Origin: Geminicoccaceae bacterium
Lineage (GTDB): Bacteria > Pseudomonadota > Alphaproteobacteria > Geminicoccales > Geminicoccaceae
Direction: 5' to 3'
Length of the DNA stretch: 64,000 nt
NCBI GenBank assembly: GCA_020638465.1
Contig: JACKIM010000001.1
Coordinates: 1,517,501-1,581,500, forward strand
Below, one piece after another: positions 58,060-64,000 of the stretch (its first letter is position 1; every line of letters starts with the position of its first letter). The notes below the pieces were generated by a model. That model searched no databases and was not told the origin of the DNA. It was given only the letters and a program-made list of their open reading frames with translations. The position numbers and the translations under genes were made by a program.

Positions 58060-59580
58060 TCATGGCTTGAAGGTGAAAAACGAGGAAGGCAGGGTCAGCA
58101 ATCCGGTGAGGAAGCCGATGGCCGCGAACAGCGCCAGAAGAGCCAGCGCATGAACATACGCCGATCCGATGGCCTGCAGGGCGCCTTCAAGGCGGCTGCG
58201 CCCTGTCACCGGGCTGGAGATCTGCTGGCGGGTCCAGGTCTGCCTGTCCAGCCGGAACAGCACGTAGGTCTTGATGAAGGCCCCGTAGACCTGATTGTAA
58301 TAGATCAGAAACGGATAGAGCCCGCTTACCGTGTCCCGGAACGCCAGCAGCATGAGCGTCTGTGCGAAGCGGGTGATGAGGATCCAGGCGACAAACACAT
58401 AGAGAAAGAGCGGCGATATCAGGATGGCAAAGCAGATGGCTGTCAGCGGCCCGATAAGCGGGGTCCACATCGAGACGCGCTGATCGATCAGGCACCACCA
58501 GGTGAACAGGCCCACCTGGCGCGGGCCGAGGTCGATGGCCCGGCCGCTTGCGCGCAGCATGTTGCCGAACCAGCGCTTCATCAATCTGGTGGAGGCCGTG
58601 AAGAAGGACTTTCCAGGCGGATGCTCGATGGTGATGATACGCACATCGGGAATATACAGCATCTTCATGCGGTTCTTGAGCAGCCAGAACCAGGTGGATT
58701 TGTCCTCGCCGGTGAGCAGCTTGATCCGCCCGAGGCGCCAATGGTCGATGGCGTCGTCGCGGATCTGTGCGATGAAGTCCGGGTCGGTGGCCACCTGGCT
58801 GCGGAAAACCGACATGCGGCCGGTCATGGTCAGCAGCTTGCGCGACAGGCCCATCGAGCACATCAGCACCTGGCGCTGGGCAAAGCGCAGGCGATGCCAT
58901 GCGCGAATGACAAGGCTTCCGTCGACCACCGCGTCCTCGTCGGTGGTGAAGCCCGCGACATCGGGCATGATCCGCAGGAAGGGCAGGCTGCGGCGCAGTG
59001 TGCCCGGCGGCAGAACGGCATCGCCGTCCATGACCATGACCGCCGAATCGAGGGGAGGACGCATCCGGCCGATGGCGCGCAGCGCTGTCGACAGGCCGTC
59101 GCGCTTGCCCGATCCGGCCACGCGGACGATTGCAAGGCGAACATGCGATGGCGGCTGCATTTCGCGGAAGAACTGTTTGGCCAGCCGCTCGTCGGCCATT
59201 TCCACGACCGAGGCGACAATGGTCACCGGGCGGGGATAATCCCTTGCTTCGAGCAGGGCGGCGCGCAGCACCGCCACCACCGTCTCGGTGCGGATGCGGA
59301 ACGCCGTGATGACGATGAAGGCTTCGGGATACAGTTCGGCCGGGTCGACCTCGCCCTCATCGCTGGCGCAAAGCAGGCGATCGGCATAACGGCGCCATCG
59401 GGGGAACGAGATGTTCTTGTAGATCAACGCACGCAGGAAATGGACGAAACCCCAGGAATATCGCCAAATCCCCACAATTCCGATGATGAAAACGAACTCG
59501 CGTGCGTGGGGGTCGAGAAGTTCGGGCGGCGCATGCAGCAGGACAGCGGCCAGCAGGAGGATGTAGAGAGCCAGATACAC
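58060..59580 (-). CDS. Alg8-like family 2 glycosyltransferase
   Basis: A 506-residue inner-membrane synthase of the Alg8 type, which polymerises mannuronate from GDP-mannuronate. Two helices lead, then the GT2 core with Val-Met-Asp-Gly-Asp-Ala-Val-Leu near residue 200 (metal-binding Asp-x-Asp), Gly-Glu-Asp-Lys-Ser-Thr-Trp near 290 and Leu-Met-Lys-Arg-Trp-Phe-Gly-Asn near 335, which correspond to the base and product-binding motifs. Five or six helices follow. The start is GTG 59580 because GGGAGGTGA lies six bases upstream; the longer frame from 59688 has no such site. Mannuronan is inferred; the real sugar is unproven. Confidence 0.88.
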   Translation of the reverse strand: MYLALYILLLAAVLLHAPPELLDPHAREFVFIIGIVGIWRYSWGFVHFLRALIYKNISFPRWRRYADRLLCASDEGEVDPAELYPEAFIVITAFRIRTETVVAVLRAALLEARDYPRPVTIVASVVEMADERLAKQFFREMQPPSHVRLAIVRVAGSGKRDGLSTALRAIGRMRPPLDSAVMVMDGDAVLPPGTLRRSLPFLRIMPDVAGFTTDEDAVVDGSLVIRAWHRLRFAQRQVLMCSMGLSRKLLTMTGRMSVFRSQVATDPDFIAQIRDDAIDHWRLGRIKLLTGEDKSTWFWLLKNRMKMLYIPDVRIITIEHPPGKSFFTASTRLMKRWFGNMLRASGRAIDLGPRQVGLFTWWCLIDQRVSMWTPLIGPLTAICFAILISPLFLYVFVAWILITRFAQTLMLLAFRDTVSGLYPFLIYYNQVYGAFIKTYVLFRLDRQTWTRQQISSPVTGRSRLEGALQAIGSAYVHALALLALFAAIGFLTGLLTLPSSFFTFKP

Positions 59581-60019
59581 GCAATCACCTCCCGCGCCGT
59601 GGCGGGGCTGGATGAGTCGATGCGCACGTGTCGAATGTCTGATCCGGGAACATGGGCAGCCGATACACGTTGCACTGCAGTACGGCAAGCTGCCGCGAAC
59701 CGAAGGCGGGATCAGTGTTGCAAATGATTCCGGCCATGGGGACCATTTCAGTTCGCATCAATGCCACAATGGGAGACATCGTTTCCTGTCGCATCATATC
59801 ATGGAGCCTGTCCGCCATCGCGGCCGTTCCCGATTCATCCTTGATCGCCGGCCAATCGCGCGTGTTCCGTTCAGTATCCCGGCACGCACATGATAAGCCC
59901 CGGGAGTTAAAATATCTCCCGGGGCCGGTATCCTTACTTGACGCCAAACCGGATAGTTATCCCGGCACCATTCCCGTTGTGGTAAAAGGTGCCAAGTCAA
60001 TACCGATCGGCTCAGGACG
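59581..60019. other. Intergenic region with one strong hairpin
   Basis: The 440 bp between the Alg8-like gene and the aconitase gene hold no convincing gene. A perfect 10-bp inverted repeat (GCCCCGGGAG / CTCCCGGGGC) with a 9-nt AT-rich loop lies at 59897-59925, about 95 bp after the aconitase stop, and may terminate its transcript. The Alg8-like promoter should also be here. Confidence 0.5.
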
Positions 60020-62710
<2,691 letters not shown>

Positions 62711-62860
62711 AACGATTCTCCTCTCTCCTGCAACACGTGAGCTTGCAACAACAGCGCCTGCGGTGTGACCGCACCTATAATCCGTGACGATTGCAAGGCA
62801 AAGGCGGTGGCTTGTCTCAACCCCCGCTTCCTGTCCACCCCGACCGGAACCGCGCCGGTT

Positions 62861-63646
62861 TCAGCGTCCCCTGAAGACGGGCGCACGCTTTTCCATGAAT
62901 GCCCGGCGCCCTTCGATGTAATCCTCGCTGGAAAAGCACTCCCGCACAAGTTTCGCACAAAGGTCGGGATCACGTCCATCACCATCGACCAGCACATGCG
63001 CAGCGATCTGCTTGATCGACCGGACGGTCAACGGGGCATTGGCCGCGATGGTCGAAGCCGTGGAAAGGGCTGCCTCCGCCACTTCGCCGTCATTGACCAC
63101 ATGATTGACCAACCCGATACGCTGGGCTTCTTCACTTCCAAACCTTCGACCAGTGAAGAAAATCTCCTTGGCGACGGCCGGTCCGACCAGATCGATGAGC
63201 CGTTTGACGCCGGCAAGGCCATAGCCGACTCCGAGGCGTGCTGCCGGAATGGCGAATTGTGAGCCTGTGCCGCATATCCGCAGGTCGCAGGCAAGGGCAA
63301 TGGCCATGCCGCCGCCGATGCACCAGCCGTCGATCCGGGCTATTGTCGGCAAGGGGAATCCTGCCAGGCGTTCCTGGGCTTTGTCGGTAACGGCCTCGTA
63401 GCGTTCGACATCGGCGGCGCTGGAGCGTTCGCTCTCGAACTTCGAGATGTCGGCTCCCGAAACGAATGCCCTGCCGCCGGCTCCGGCAAGCACCAGAACG
63501 CGAAGGCCGGGTTCCTTAGAGAAGCGGTCGAGCGCGTCGATCAGGCCCTGCCACATCCCGAGCGACATAGCGTTGCGCTTTTCGGGATTGTTGAAGGTGA
63601 TGTGGCCGATCGCCTCCTGGCGCTCGACGAGAATTCGCTCGGTCAT
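62861..63646 (-). CDS. Enoyl-CoA hydratase/isomerase family protein
   Basis: A 261-residue crotonase-fold protein acting on acyl-CoA. The oxyanion hole is formed by Ala-Phe-Val-Ser-Gly-Ala-Asp-Ile near residue 61 and Ile-Gly-Gly-Gly-Met-Ala-Ile near residue 110. The usual second catalytic Glu around residue 130 is not clear (Ala-Ala-Arg-Leu-Gly-Val-Gly-Tyr), so it may be an isomerase or a member with a different reaction. Thr-Phe-Asn-Asn-Pro-Glu-Lys-Arg-Asn-Ala-Met is typical at the start. ATG 63646 has GGAGCG upstream. Confidence 0.9.
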   Translation of the reverse strand: MTERILVERQEAIGHITFNNPEKRNAMSLGMWQGLIDALDRFSKEPGLRVLVLAGAGGRAFVSGADISKFESERSSAADVERYEAVTDKAQERLAGFPLPTIARIDGWCIGGGMAIALACDLRICGTGSQFAIPAARLGVGYGLAGVKRLIDLVGPAVAKEIFFTGRRFGSEEAQRIGLVNHVVNDGEVAEAALSTASTIAANAPLTVRSIKQIAAHVLVDGDGRDPDLCAKLVRECFSSEDYIEGRRAFMEKRAPVFRGR

Positions 63647-63674
63647 GGTCTGTTGTCGCTCCGCTTCTGGCCAT

Positions 63675-64000
63675 TCATACCTTTGGTGCCTGCAGCGGGC
63701 GGAAACGCTGGAGAATCCTGCGATGCAGGTCATCGCGCAAGCTGCGGTAGGCATCGAGCTTCTGTTCCCGGCTGCCCTGCACATGCGTCGGGTCCATGGT
63801 CGGCCAGAACTCGATTTCGCAGCTCGAATGACGCGTCAGCTCGACGGCACGGTGCTGGGCTTCGGGCGACAGGGATATCACAATGTCGAAGTAATCATCT
63901 TCAAGTTCATCAAACGAGCGGGAACGGTGCCGGGAAAGATCGAGCCCCAGTTCATCCATGGCCGCGATGGCGAACCCGTCGGCATCGCCTGCGGGCCGGA
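63675..64000 (-). CDS. Low-molecular-weight phosphatase/ArsC-like protein, 5' end outside the window
   Basis: The C-terminal 108 residues of a second low-molecular-weight phosphatase-fold protein; the frame is open to the edge. Ala-Met-Asp-Glu-Leu-Gly-Leu-Asp-Leu-Ser-Arg-His-Arg-Ser-Arg-Ser-Phe and Phe-Asp-Ile-Val-Ile-Ser-Leu-Ser-Pro-Glu-Ala match the family. The acid region reads Trp-Pro-Thr-Met-Asp-Pro-Thr. The P-loop cysteine would be upstream of the window. It may be an arsenate reductase-like or tyrosine phosphatase-like protein. An internal ATG at 63959 is unlikely to be the start. Confidence 0.82.
   Translation of the reverse strand, partial: RPAGDADGFAIAAMDELGLDLSRHRSRSFDELEDDYFDIVISLSPEAQHRAVELTRHSSCEIEFWPTMDPTHVQGSREQKLDAYRSLRDDLHRRILQRFRPLQAPKV

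Noticed and set aside
57475..59727. 750-codon open frame opposite the Alg8/Alg44-like genes
   Set aside because: It runs across two good genes on the other strand and has no recognisable domain.

Overview
The window is GC-rich, densely coded chromosomal DNA from an alphaproteobacterium. The evidence is an imuA-imuB-dnaE2 mutasome, a PuuD-type urate oxidase, a TTAA-N7-TTAA box of the CtrA type, a Flp pilin, Alg8/Alg44-like polymer synthesis genes and MOBP relaxase sequence of the kind seen in rhizobia. A Rhodospirillales/Geminicoccales-like host is a guess; there is no 16S gene or other decisive marker.

Layout. 1-9.9 kb: a lipoprotein cut by the edge, tenA, an OsmC protein, a ComB-like phosphatase, a secreted barnase-like RNase with its barstar-like inhibitor, tRNA-Val(GAC) followed by a decayed IS200/IS605 transposase, glgC, a LysR regulator overlapping an idonate-type dehydrogenase, and the overlapping purine genes puuD-guaD. 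10-15.9 kb: the SOS mutagenesis cassette imuA-imuB-dnaE2, preceded by a decayed IS66 tnpA. 15.9-27.8 kb: an accessory island with two phage-type relics, four toxin-antitoxin loci (brnT/HTH, hicAB, parDE with a stop codon in the toxin, and a second hicAB with a frameshifted toxin), a MobC-like protein, a MOBP relaxase fused to a helicase region and cut off by insertion sequences, and a nested stack of IS1634-like, IS256-like, IS1634-like and IS66-like elements. The innermost IS66-like element is intact, with perfect terminal repeats and an 8-bp target duplication.

28-64 kb is mostly ordinary chromosome with a cyclic-di-GMP theme. It holds a membrane GGDEF-EAL protein, a PAS-GGDEF protein overlapping an MFS gene, a membrane protein with a broken GGDEF but intact EAL, a degenerate receiver protein behind a CtrA-type box, and an Alg8-like synthase with an Alg44-like PilZ partner, which could be an output of that signalling. 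Lipid functions cluster at 39.6-46.1 kb: a TetR regulator with a perfect 18-bp palindrome, a lipase-like hydrolase, a tripartite flippase/acyltransferase/acyl-ACP synthetase, and a FadL porin. pgsA lies near 51 kb. Other genes include an orphan peptide-binding protein, a DAO-type oxidase, two SMP-30 proteins around a low-molecular-weight phosphatase, cysH, an orphan Flp pilin, an AIM24 protein with a GYF_2-like front end, a BKACE enzyme, aconitase, an enoyl-CoA hydratase and a second low-molecular-weight phosphatase cut by the right edge.
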